Below, one piece after another: positions 37,164 through 45,852 of a stretch of 64,000 nt of DNA (position 1 is the stretch's first letter; each line of letters starts with the position of its first letter). The translations under genes were made by a program, and so were the position numbers. Under the pieces are notes generated by a model. The model made no database searches, was not told where the DNA came from, and saw nothing but the letters and a program-made list of their open reading frames with translations. Source of the stretch: Marinobacter alexandrii (GTDB taxonomy: Bacteria; Bacteroidota; Bacteroidia; Cytophagales; Cyclobacteriaceae). The stretch is taken from positions 620,001 to 684,000 of the forward strand of contig JBDWTN010000005.1 of the NCBI GenBank assembly GCA_039984955.1, written 5' to 3'.

Positions 37164-39107
37164 TTACCTTGTAATTACATTCCCTAACCTATTGGCAATA
37201 TCCACCTCGATCTGCTTTAGATCCATTATTTCGTTCATAGCATCTTCATTAATATTTGAACTCTTTTCATCCTTTTTTAATTCCTTTAGAACATCTAAAA
37301 TCATTTTTTGAACCAGTCTAAACTTCCACCTCAAAATATTGGTGTAACAAACATCCTTTAAATGTAAATCCTGAAGTTCTGTTGGAATTTGGATGTTATA
37401 TTTTCCTTGCCAATTATCACTTAATTCATACCTATCGGTACTCAAGTCAATTATGACATTTCTTGCTTTTTCAGAAACATTTTCTAAAAGAAAATCAGTA
37501 TCAAGAGATTCATAGTTTTTATTTTTCTGAACAACTTCAAAAATTTCCTGATAAATCGGATTCACAAATTTGATCCCTTGAAAGTCATATTCTAATTCGT
37601 CATAATAGTATTCTTGTAAATGCTTATTTACGGTAGAATTTAAAAATCGATTTCTATTGTTGACTAGAACTCTAATACTCTCTCTTTCTTGCAACTCTAT
37701 AATTCTGCCAATATCAAGATTATCAACTAGTTCCTCTTGACCCATCGGAAATGGTGGCATTTCAACTGGTGGCTCGCTAAAGTCTTCTTTACGTTGATTT
37801 TTTCGATTCTGAATCAGAATCTTATTCTGTTCTCCGATCAAAACTGATTCTGCAATACCAAGTAAATCACTGCATTCTTTAATGTATACAGTCCGCTTTA
37901 CAGGATCGTTGATCTTCGTGATACTGGAGACAATATCCTTGATCACTCCAGCTTTCTTTACAGGATCATTACCAGTTTCATCTAGTAAAACTTGTGTTTT
38001 GAAGCGAATAATATCTTGAGCTTCTTCTGTAACATATTCTCTAAACCCTGCTGCTCCCAGTTCTTTGGCATAACTGTCAGGATCAGCTCCATCAGGAAGA
38101 GCTACTGCTTTCACATTAAGGTCTCCTTCAAGTAAAAGATCTATCCCACGCATAGATGCTTTTATGCCTGCCTGGTCACCATCAAAAATGACCGTTACAT
38201 TTTCGGAATATCTACGGATGAGTTTCACTTGATCCTCGGTCAGCGCTGTTCCTGAAGAAGCCACTACATTCTCTATTCCTGCCTGATGCATAGAAATTAC
38301 ATCAGTATATCCCTCTACCAAGTAACAATTGTCTTCTTTACGAACAGCATTCTTACTCTGATACATGCCATAGAGCACCTTGCTTTTAAAGTAAAGTTCG
38401 GTCTCTGGGCTATTTATATACTTTGCTGATTTATCTGTACTCGAAAGTTTCCTTCCTCCGAAAGCTATCGTTTTTCCTGAGACATTATGTATCGGAAACA
38501 TAACTCTGCTACGAAAACGATCATAGGTTTTTCCGTCCTTATCGATGATTAAACCAGCCTCTGATAGTAAATCCTTATTATACCCTTTTTGAGTCGCCTC
38601 ATTCAATAAACCATCCCAGATTTCCTTTGTGTACCCAAGTTCAAATTTCTTAATGGTCTCATCTGTAAACCCTCGTTCCTTGAAATAAGATAGCCCAATT
38701 GACTTTCCCTCCTCAGAATGATGAAGTACCTCTTGAAAATATTCGTTAGCGTAATTCAGCACAATAAATAAGCTCTCTCTCTTATTCTGAGCTTCCATCG
38801 CCTCATCAGACTGCTCTTCCTCTTTTACTTCAATACCATATTTACCAGCTAGGTATCTTAGAGCTTCTATATAGCTTAGACCATCTACCTCCATCACAAA
38901 GGTGATAGCGTCTCCTCCTTTGCCAGAACTAAAGTCTTTAAAAATTCCTTTTGAGGGAACTACGTAAAATGAAGGTGTCTTTTCATTCGCAAATGGGCTC
39001 AGCGCTTTATAACTTGAACCCGAACGTTTTAAAGACACAAAATCCTCCACCACCTCGACAATGTCGATTCGATTCTTAATTTCTTCAATGGTGGATGGAT
39101 TGATCAA
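37164..39107 (-). CDS. dnaG: DNA primase, zinc ligands of the N-terminal domain replaced
   Basis: Makes RNA primers at the replication fork. 647 residues, normal length. Order: zinc-domain region (1-100), RNA-polymerase TOPRIM core (about 105-340: ERGFTDETIKKFELGYT, VLYGMYQSKNAVRKEDNCYLVEGYTDV, VIFDGDQAGIKASMRGID), and a helicase-interaction region at the C-terminus. In the zinc domain the usual CPFH ... CFGCG ligands read SPFA and DFSSG, so Ser, Ala, Asp and Ser replace the Cys/His/Cys/Cys set, while the surrounding scaffold (NEKTPSF, GGDAITFVMEV) is conserved. Core residues are intact. First gene of an operon with ribBA, a hypothetical gene and surE. Confidence 0.95.
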   Translation of the reverse strand: MINPSTIEEIKNRIDIVEVVEDFVSLKRSGSSYKALSPFANEKTPSFYVVPSKGIFKDFSSGKGGDAITFVMEVDGLSYIEALRYLAGKYGIEVKEEEQSDEAMEAQNKRESLFIVLNYANEYFQEVLHHSEEGKSIGLSYFKERGFTDETIKKFELGYTKEIWDGLLNEATQKGYNKDLLSEAGLIIDKDGKTYDRFRSRVMFPIHNVSGKTIAFGGRKLSSTDKSAKYINSPETELYFKSKVLYGMYQSKNAVRKEDNCYLVEGYTDVISMHQAGIENVVASSGTALTEDQVKLIRRYSENVTVIFDGDQAGIKASMRGIDLLLEGDLNVKAVALPDGADPDSYAKELGAAGFREYVTEEAQDIIRFKTQVLLDETGNDPVKKAGVIKDIVSSITKINDPVKRTVYIKECSDLLGIAESVLIGEQNKILIQNRKNQRKEDFSEPPVEMPPFPMGQEELVDNLDIGRIIELQERESIRVLVNNRNRFLNSTVNKHLQEYYYDELEYDFQGIKFVNPIYQEIFEVVQKNKNYESLDTDFLLENVSEKARNVIIDLSTDRYELSDNWQGKYNIQIPTELQDLHLKDVCYTNILRWKFRLVQKMILDVLKELKKDEKSSNINEDAMNEIMDLKQIEVDIANRLGNVITR

Positions 39108-39132
39108 TGAATGGATTTTATGAATGCAACTA

Positions 39133-39166
39133 CAAAAATAGCTTATATCAAATCATTTGATTCAAA
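39133..39166 (-). promoter_or_regulatory. Putative promoter of the dnaG operon
   Basis: On the minus strand: TTTG (complement of 39163-39166), 22 bases, then TATTTTTG (complement of 39133-39140), a full match to the -7 consensus. The dnaG ATG is 25 bases downstream. A perfect 15-base palindrome, ATCAAATCATTTGAT (39047 does not apply; it lies at 39147-39161), sits between the two boxes, where a bound repressor would block the polymerase. Confidence 0.45.
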
Positions 39167-39692
39167 AAGAATTGAATAGATTTTCAATATTCAGCCTCCT
39201 ATAATGTCAGAAATTATCGTTGCTTTTCTATCCAAAATCAAATCAAATACGTCTTTTTATTCCAAGTATGTCTATACCCACTTTTGGGTATTTTTTAGTT
39301 AGAAAAAAGTCTATTAGGAACGATGAAAAACACTTTTATGACAATAAACTGTTGGAATACGATGGGCAATACCAGAAAAGACCTCTATGAATGATTAAAG
39401 CATAAAATTATCAAAAACTATTCCTGTTCCTAAGAAATAAAAATTCAAATATTTGATACAAAAAACGTCATCATAATTACAAAGACCATGTTGGGGTGTT
39501 TACCATTTTTTACAAAAATTTAGTACCTTCATAACATAAACCAATTGTTCTAAAGCTTAAACCACCCATGAAATGAGCATGAACTTAGACTCCTTAAGAT
39601 ACTAGCCAAAGAAAGAATAAGTTTACCGCGAATTCCAGTTTCGCCAGATCAAATCGCTCTGGCGAACAGGTGGTCTTTGAAAAAGAAGACAC
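39167..39692 (+). other. Long intergenic region / leader of the tail-fibre operon
   Basis: About 530 bases without a convincing gene. A 23-codon open frame (39323-39394, beginning MKNTFMTINCW) is present but too short to trust. Near 39510-39525 a partial -7-like TAGTACCTTC follows a run of T and A that could be a promoter. The 3' part (39540-39692) would then be a long 5' leader ending with a hairpin at 39640-39666. Direction shown is that of the downstream operon. Confidence 0.3.
39640..39666 (+). promoter_or_regulatory. Leader hairpin upstream of the tail-fibre operon
   Basis: TTCGCCAGA and TCTGGCGAA are perfect 9-base inverted repeats with a 9-base loop, GC-richer than its surroundings. 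It ends 26 bases before ATG 39693. It lacks a following T-run, so it is not a simple terminator. It may be a leader structure for translation or RNA stability, or a protein-binding site. Confidence 0.45.
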
Positions 39693-41531
39693 ATGAAAAA
39701 AATCCTCACCTTGGCTTTAGGCATAGCTATTGCTATTCCTATGCTTGCACAACTACCACAAACACTCAGCTTTCAAGGATATCTTACCAGCGATGCTGGA
39801 GAACCCATTACGGAGAGTAGTCTGAGTGTCTCTTTTGCATTATATACCGCTTCATCAGGAGGCACGCTTGTTTGGGGGCCTGAACCACAAACGATTGAAG
39901 TAGACCGAGGGATATTCAGTACCGTATTGGGTACCGTTGAACCTCTTGATATTGAAGCAAATGCGCCTTATTTTCTACAAATCACCATTGGATCAGAAAA
40001 TTTGCCACGTATTGCAGTAACCTCCGGACTTTATAGTTTGAGTACCAGCAACGCCGCAAACATCACCGCAAATACATTATCTATAGCTAATGGTGGGACC
40101 AATGCAGACAACACAACTGATGCACGTACCAATCTTGGTTTAACCATAGGAACAGATGTGCAGGGATTTGATGCAGGGCTCAATTCCATAGCTGGCCTTA
40201 CTACTGTAACAGATCAAATGTTATACCTGACCGGATCTGATGCTTATGCAACGACTAGCCTGACGGGATTCAGTCGCACTTTGCTAGATGATATAGATGC
40301 TTCCGCAGCTCAAGCTACACTTGGTCTGTCAGTAGGTACGAACATTCAGGGTTTTGATGCAGGACTATCTTCCATTGCAGGACTGACTACCGCTGCAAAT
40401 AGAATGATCTATACGGACGGTGCTGACTCCTATGCAACGACACCTCTCACGGGGTTTGCCCGTACCCTTTTGGATGATACAGATGAAGCTACTTTTAAGT
40501 CTACAGTGAACCTTGAAACAGGCACGGACATCCAGGCATTTGATGCTGGATTGAACTCAATTGCCGGGTTAACCACTTCCACTAATCAATTGATTTATAC
40601 AACAGCCAGTGACGTTTATGCTACTACATCACTTACTTCTTTTGCAAGGACTCTCTTGGATGATGGGAATGCTGCCACCGCTCGAAGTACATTAGGTCTT
40701 GTTATTGGTACTAACGTACAAGCGCAAGATACAGACCTTGCTGATTTAGCCGACGATGGAAGCCTATCTGGATCTAGAGTCAGTCCTGTTTTTGGAGCGC
40801 AAACCATCACTACCACAGCGGGTCTTCACGTAGGCGGAACCTCCAATCCGGGCACTGATAATGCCATTGTGGATGGGACGTTGGCTGTAGGTGTAGCTAC
40901 CCCAAATTCAACAATGGATGTACGACACGGGACAGGAACACCTTCCACCGGAGATGGCTTTACCGTATCAAGATCGAATACCTTAAAATGGTCCATGGCT
41001 GTATTCGCAGGTGGAGCACTCGGATTATATTCAAACAACACTTACAGAGGTGAATTTAATAGTTCTACAGGTGCTTATTCTTCTACTTCAGATCGAAGGG
41101 TTAAAAAAAATATAAGTTCATCTTCCAGTGTACTCCCCCTTCTGATGAATCTACCAATCATGGAATATCATTTCAAAACACAGCTCAAAGACGAACCAAA
41201 AAAAATAGGAGTAATAGCGCAGGATGTCTTACCTATATTTCCTCATTTGGTAGAATTCTCAAAGGAGAACAACTTATACATCGTTGATTATTCAGGTTTT
41301 GGAACTTTGGCAATCAAAGCAATTCAAGAACAGCAAAAGATCATTGAGTCTCTAAAAACTGAATTAGAAGTAACCAAAAGACAATTATCGGATCAAAAGT
41401 CTTCCAGTGAAAAATTAATGTCAAGTCTCTCGGAACAGGAAGAAAAAATCCATTTGCTTTTTGAACTTTTCAATACATCACAAAAAGAAGAAACAGAATC
41501 CAAATCAACCGTTATTTCGGAAAAGAAATAA
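39693..41531 (+). CDS. Exported tail-fibre-like protein with 62-residue repeats and S74 chaperone domain
   Basis: 612 residues. Signal peptide (1-20), an N-terminal beta domain (about 24-115), then collar-like repeats with a strict period of 62 residues: units begin at Gln157, Gln219 and Gln281, with a broken fourth at Gln343 (motif QGFDAGLNSIAGLTT ... ATTSLTGFARTLLDD). Such repeats are typical of phage tail fibres. The C-terminus has an S74 intramolecular-chaperone domain: SDRRVKKNI (Ser466-Asp467) starts it, with GVIAQDVLPIFPHLV and an ending coiled coil (about 545-600). In phage, this domain helps trimerisation and cuts itself off. Here a Sec signal makes it an exported host protein. First gene of the operon through 47753. 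Confidence 0.8.
   Translation: MKKILTLALGIAIAIPMLAQLPQTLSFQGYLTSDAGEPITESSLSVSFALYTASSGGTLVWGPEPQTIEVDRGIFSTVLGTVEPLDIEANAPYFLQITIGSENLPRIAVTSGLYSLSTSNAANITANTLSIANGGTNADNTTDARTNLGLTIGTDVQGFDAGLNSIAGLTTVTDQMLYLTGSDAYATTSLTGFSRTLLDDIDASAAQATLGLSVGTNIQGFDAGLSSIAGLTTAANRMIYTDGADSYATTPLTGFARTLLDDTDEATFKSTVNLETGTDIQAFDAGLNSIAGLTTSTNQLIYTTASDVYATTSLTSFARTLLDDGNAATARSTLGLVIGTNVQAQDTDLADLADDGSLSGSRVSPVFGAQTITTTAGLHVGGTSNPGTDNAIVDGTLAVGVATPNSTMDVRHGTGTPSTGDGFTVSRSNTLKWSMAVFAGGALGLYSNNTYRGEFNSSTGAYSSTSDRRVKKNISSSSSVLPLLMNLPIMEYHFKTQLKDEPKKIGVIAQDVLPIFPHLVEFSKENNLYIVDYSGFGTLAIKAIQEQQKIIESLKTELEVTKRQLSDQKSSSEKLMSSLSEQEEKIHLLFELFNTSQKEETESKSTVISEKK
40161..40718 (+). repeat. Three in-frame 186-bp (62-codon) repeats
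   Basis: Units 40161-40346, 40347-40532 and 40533-40718 encode the 62-residue repeats of the tail-fibre-like protein. The protein period is exact, while the DNA copies have diverged at many third positions, so the array is old rather than a recent slippage product. Confidence 0.75.
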
Positions 41532-41551
41532 TAACCTAACCAACACTCACT

Positions 41552-43384
41552 ATGAAAAAACCAATTATCCTGATTTTAATTTGTCTAGGGCTGATTTTCC
41601 TTGAAAGTTGTAAATGTGAAGGTCCAGGAGGGGAAGAGCCAATTGTTTTAGCAAAAGGTCAAGTTTTTGACTATGATAAAAACCCCATTGAATCAGCTAA
41701 AATAAAAGTCAACTATGACTCAAATAATGGGGAGTCTAAAGTAGCGACAGGAGTCACTGATGCAAATGGGAACTTTAGCATTGAATTACCAAGATCAAAC
41801 CGATACGTCATTAACATCTCCAAAGTGGGATACAGTTTTACCTCAACCTCATTCCAGAATGATAAAACTGTCTTCGATTCCATACCAGAAAGTGTATTCT
41901 ATTTGAATCAAGCAACGGTTGAAACGATTGACCCTACCGTTGGAGGTACAGTAACCGTTACAAATACCCAAAGCTTCGGTTCCAATTCCAGTCGTGCGGA
42001 CTGGACTCAAAGTCCGACTGGAAGCTTGCCGATTGTACTGGATGATTCAGGAAGAGTCGCAAGTTTTAGAATGCCTGATCAGCTAAAGCAAGCATGGGAC
42101 ATTCAGGTAAAGAATGAAGCACGTTTATCGGCCACTCGTTTGCGCTTACGCCCTAATACCTTAGTAAATGCACAAGGCAATGCTCCTCAAGGCAATGTTT
42201 CCGTATCAGTCAGTGCCATTGACGTATTTGCTCCGAATGGAATGCCTGGCCGAAACATAGCCAGAACAGCAAGAGAGCAAACTGGTCCGATGCAAAGCTT
42301 TGGAGCATTGGCGGTCGAGATTTACGATAACGACCAGAGCTATAATCTAAACAGCAATCAGGACGCCTCAGCAGAAATTGTCATGCCTATTCCGGATTGG
42401 CAGCTTGAGCTGGCCGAGGATTTTCCTAAATCTGTTCCAATTGTATTTTACAATGAAGAAACGGGTGTTTGGGAAGAAGATGGAAGAGCATTTTTAAATG
42501 ATTCATTAAAAGCGTACGTGGGCCAAATAAGTCATTTCAGTTCAATAAACTTTGACATAATAAAAACAGGGCCTTCGGCTAATGCAGCCTTCCGGTTTAA
42601 TAATACCACGCCTGCAGGATCGAATGAACTTATTTTTCCCTTCCAGGTGGAATTGACTACAGAAGATGCCGTTTCTAATCAACTCTTTGTCCGTACAAGA
42701 ACAATAGACCTAGTAAACGGAGGGAATGATATTCTACTAGTTGGAGAATTTGGTGGTGGAAGCATCAAGCAATATGGAATTTCCATGAACCGACTTCCAA
42801 TAAACTCTCCTGTTGCTGTTACTTTTTTTAACAATGCGCCTAATCCCGATGCAAATGCATTATTCGTCTTACAAACAAATGGTGGATCAACTGATATCAC
42901 GATGGATCCCTGGGGAACTCCTGATTCAACCGAATTTGTGACCAATGTATACTCGGAAAGTAGGTTTGTTGCGCCAGACCTTTTTACAGACATTAACACG
43001 GGAACACAAGGTGATACATTAGTAGCCATGTGCTTGAATGGTGCCGGTACTCATTACAGGATAAGCTTTGCAGCAAGAGATCTTGGTTTTGATGCAGCTA
43101 CTCCTGGGGGAGGACTTGCTCTCACTTTCAATGATAACAGCGGTTGTTTGACTGGAAATATTTTTGTGACTGGAAATCCTGATTTCAATGAGCTTTTTAA
43201 GACAGTGACAGGACCACCGGAAGATCCGGAATGGATGGTACAAGTGTATGAAGTTCCAATTACTTCTATATGTAGTGACGCCTCAATTACTTCTTATACA
43301 GTTACAATAGCTAAACAAAGTGATCCTGGGCTTAGCCTATTCACTTATAATACCGATGTTGGTTCTTGTGTTTTTGCACCATAA
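41552..43384 (+). CDS. Large lipoprotein with carboxypeptidase-regulatory-like domain
   Basis: 610 residues. Lipoprotein signal with lipobox LESC (Cys20) and a Gly-rich tether (EGPGGEE), so probably surface- or outer-membrane-anchored. A carboxypeptidase-regulatory-like beta-sandwich (about 31-105) has AKGQVFDYDKNPIESAKI, TDANGNFSIELP and KVGY. The following 500 residues are beta-rich; a segment near 270-330 (QLELAEDFPKSVPIVFYNEETGVWEEDG in part) looks like the ZU5/UPA-like contexts seen in surface proteins, but I cannot name it. It starts 20 bases after the tail-fibre gene. Candidate anchor for the secreted components. Confidence 0.7.
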   Translation: MKKPIILILICLGLIFLESCKCEGPGGEEPIVLAKGQVFDYDKNPIESAKIKVNYDSNNGESKVATGVTDANGNFSIELPRSNRYVINISKVGYSFTSTSFQNDKTVFDSIPESVFYLNQATVETIDPTVGGTVTVTNTQSFGSNSSRADWTQSPTGSLPIVLDDSGRVASFRMPDQLKQAWDIQVKNEARLSATRLRLRPNTLVNAQGNAPQGNVSVSVSAIDVFAPNGMPGRNIARTAREQTGPMQSFGALAVEIYDNDQSYNLNSNQDASAEIVMPIPDWQLELAEDFPKSVPIVFYNEETGVWEEDGRAFLNDSLKAYVGQISHFSSINFDIIKTGPSANAAFRFNNTTPAGSNELIFPFQVELTTEDAVSNQLFVRTRTIDLVNGGNDILLVGEFGGGSIKQYGISMNRLPINSPVAVTFFNNAPNPDANALFVLQTNGGSTDITMDPWGTPDSTEFVTNVYSESRFVAPDLFTDINTGTQGDTLVAMCLNGAGTHYRISFAARDLGFDAATPGGGLALTFNDNSGCLTGNIFVTGNPDFNELFKTVTGPPEDPEWMVQVYEVPITSICSDASITSYTVTIAKQSDPGLSLFTYNTDVGSCVFAP

Positions 43385-43394
43385 GAAAGAATAA

Positions 43395-43583
43395 ATGAAA
43401 TCATCAATTCACATACTCTTTATCCTCTCGCTCGGCTTACTTATTAGCTGTTCCCAAAACGAGAACACCCTGCTACAGAGTAAAGGTTATTTCATCTTTA
43501 AAGTCGATGCAGTAAGTGTTTCGGGAGGAAGAGTAAATAAAGACGTACGAAGTTTTGAAAACTTCGGAAGTCTCTTGAAATGA
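43395..43583 (+). CDS. Very small lipoprotein (62 residues)
   Basis: A lipoprotein signal with lipobox LISC (Cys19-20 region), then about 43 mature residues (QNENTLLQSKGYFIFKVDAV and a basic, serine-rich end). It starts 10 bases after the previous gene and ends 40 bases before the next one, fitting the operon layout. It could be a true small lipoprotein or a decayed 5' part of a longer gene. No homologue recognised. Confidence 0.5.
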   Translation: MKSSIHILFILSLGLLISCSQNENTLLQSKGYFIFKVDAVSVSGGRVNKDVRSFENFGSLLK

Positions 43584-43623
43584 ATAAGCAATCAGCCAAA
43601 ACCTTTCGCATGAAATAAACTAA

Positions 43624-45840
43624 ATGAACACTCACCATACATACACCACCACACGCAAACTGCTCTTGAAGAGAATGATATTCTTTTTTGGTGCACTGTG
43701 TCTCTTTTTACAAGTCAGCTATAGCCAGAGCTATGAATTAAGAACTTACACGTTCTCCAATGGTGCAAGTAAAGTAAATAGCTCTTCATATATTTTGGAG
43801 CCAACAGTTGGTCAACCCATAAGCGGCACAGTCTCTTCCGCTAATTACACACTCACAGCAGGGTTTCTTCCAACGGCTATTCCCCGGCAGGCAGAACTTA
43901 CGCTCCAGTCCAGTTTGAATCTGTCGCCAACTGAAATACCTCCAGGCGGCACTACCAGCTTATCTTTCACTCTCTCTAATAGTGGTGCTGTAGACGTTTT
44001 CGCTGAGATCTCAGCTACTGTTTACTTATCAGCTAATTCTGACTTAGAAGCTGGAGACCTTCAGTTAGACCAATTTAGTATCGTTACCAATCTCGCCGCT
44101 GGCGAGACATTCAATTTCCCGCAGGGATCTACCACAAAGAGTCTAGAAATTCCTACAGATACAGAAGTAGGAAATTACTTTGTTCTAGTCGATTTACAGA
44201 CTTCTGTTCCAATTGATGAGATCAATGCCAACAATGTCTTTTCCCAACAGCTCGTTGTTAGTAACACAACCACTGTAGATGTCACTGCACCTTCCGTTAC
44301 ATCTGTATCTCCCTCAGACATATTTACTCCCTCTGAGGAAATCATTGCCACGATCACTGATGCATCAGAGATTGAATCAGCAACCTTATTTTATCGACCT
44401 ATTTCAGGAACTGATTTTACCCCCGTAGGCTTAACCAAAAATGGTAACAACTTTTTTGTACAGCTTGAGGATAGTTGGGCTGATGAAATAGGATTAGAAG
44501 GATACATCATTGCGAGTGATGTATTTGGAAATACCATTGAAGAAAATCCGAACACACATTTTTTCCTATATAGGGAAACTAGTTCAACAGAATCCATTCC
44601 TTTCGTTGGGGGAGGATTCGATGGGAAAGCAGCTTCCTATCGAATGTTTTCTGTTCCTTATGAACTGGATGATAAAAGTCTGGTCTCCATTTTTGATGAA
44701 TTAGGTGGTTATGACCAAAACGTATGGCGCGTTTTTCACTACAGCAATAGTCAATACAACGAGTTGCTGGACGGATTAAATAACATTGCATTAGGGGATG
44801 GTTATTGGTTCAATACGACTGTACCAGATTTTTCCATTGAAATAGGTTCCGGAACAACGGACAATGTCAGTCAATCAAATCCTTTTCAAAGGAACTTTGA
44901 GCAAGGCTGGAATCAAATCGGCAACCCCTACCCTTTTGCAATTACCTGGGCTGATATTCAAAGTGCAAATCCTGACTTAGGGCTTGGTTCTTTACAAACC
45001 TATCAAAATGGAAGCTATCAAACCAGCACCACCCTCAACGCATGGGAGGGTGCTTTTGTGTTCTGCGAGACTGCCGGTTCAGGCAATTTTCCTATCAGAC
45101 CCAACACCTCAGGTCGTGAAAGTGGAAATGATGATTTTGAATGGAAACTGAATTTTACATTAGAACTGAAAGACAAGCGTCAGTCAGGCGTAGTAGGAAT
45201 GCATCGATCAGCCAGTCTAGGCAAAGATGGAATGGATGAGATTACTGTACCGCGATTTATATCATTCCTGGAGATGAGCACACATCACCCTGAATACTTT
45301 GCTCCTAAATTCTCTTCTGATATAGTGCCAACATCCGATAATCATGAATGGCTTTTTACATTAGAATCAGATGAAACTGTCGGTACCGGCATTTTAAGTT
45401 GGAATTTAACCTCCAACTTTGGTTCATACTTCTTGTTGAATCATTCGACCTTAAAGGTTATTGACATGAGTCAGGTTTCTCAAATAGCATTTGAATGGGG
45501 AAATGGTAAGCAATTCAGCATCTACTATTCAAAAGATGGAGATTTTATACCAAATCAAAGCATTGTTGGTCAAGTTTATCCTAACCCATTTACCGACCGC
45601 TTAATGATTCCTCTTTTAACAAACGACCAAGACCAATCAATTGCTTTCCAGATCATTGACACTGCGGGTAAAGAGATAATTAACTCATATAAATCATTCA
45701 ATCAAAGTGGTCTTCATCTTATAGAATGGGATGGTAAAGATGTCAATGGTCATGAAGTATCCAATGGAGTATACTTCTTTCGAATAAGTCTAAACGGTCA
45801 GGAAAGAATGGTGAGAATTATAAAAAACAAGGTCAACTAA
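43624..45840 (+). CDS. Type IX-secreted surface protein with CARDB-like domain
   Basis: 738 residues. Signal peptide ends near SYSQSYEL (cleavage about residue 35), with a basic N-terminus. SYILEPTVGQPISGTVSSANYTL in shorter parts (VGQPISG, NYTLTAGFLP) is a common start of Bacteroidota secreted proteins. A CARDB-like adhesion domain (about 95-215) precedes an Ig-like unit (about 225-320) and a beta-rich middle with WNQIGNPYPFAITW. The C-terminal domain VYPNPFTDRLMIPLL (about 660-735), with FlgD-like WDGKDVNGHEVSNGVYFFRI, is a type IX (class A) sorting signal. Fourth gene of the operon, 40 bases after the small lipoprotein gene and 12 before the next. Confidence 0.8.
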   Translation: MNTHHTYTTTRKLLLKRMIFFFGALCLFLQVSYSQSYELRTYTFSNGASKVNSSSYILEPTVGQPISGTVSSANYTLTAGFLPTAIPRQAELTLQSSLNLSPTEIPPGGTTSLSFTLSNSGAVDVFAEISATVYLSANSDLEAGDLQLDQFSIVTNLAAGETFNFPQGSTTKSLEIPTDTEVGNYFVLVDLQTSVPIDEINANNVFSQQLVVSNTTTVDVTAPSVTSVSPSDIFTPSEEIIATITDASEIESATLFYRPISGTDFTPVGLTKNGNNFFVQLEDSWADEIGLEGYIIASDVFGNTIEENPNTHFFLYRETSSTESIPFVGGGFDGKAASYRMFSVPYELDDKSLVSIFDELGGYDQNVWRVFHYSNSQYNELLDGLNNIALGDGYWFNTTVPDFSIEIGSGTTDNVSQSNPFQRNFEQGWNQIGNPYPFAITWADIQSANPDLGLGSLQTYQNGSYQTSTTLNAWEGAFVFCETAGSGNFPIRPNTSGRESGNDDFEWKLNFTLELKDKRQSGVVGMHRSASLGKDGMDEITVPRFISFLEMSTHHPEYFAPKFSSDIVPTSDNHEWLFTLESDETVGTGILSWNLTSNFGSYFLLNHSTLKVIDMSQVSQIAFEWGNGKQFSIYYSKDGDFIPNQSIVGQVYPNPFTDRLMIPLLTNDQDQSIAFQIIDTAGKEIINSYKSFNQSGLHLIEWDGKDVNGHEVSNGVYFFRISLNGQERMVRIIKNKVN

Positions 45841-45852
45841 AGGGATATATCT

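Noticed and set aside
36514-37311. Several + strand frames of 66-156 codons over ribBA and the end of dnaG
   Set aside because: They are antisense to fully motif-supported genes and have no motifs themselves.
39323-39394. 23-codon open frame in the long leader
   Set aside because: Too short, no hydrophobic segment or homology visible; could be checked for conservation as a leader peptide.
40161-40718. CRISPR-like or mobile repeat array
   Set aside because: The 186-base repeats are in frame, diverged at third positions and encode protein repeats; there are no spacers.
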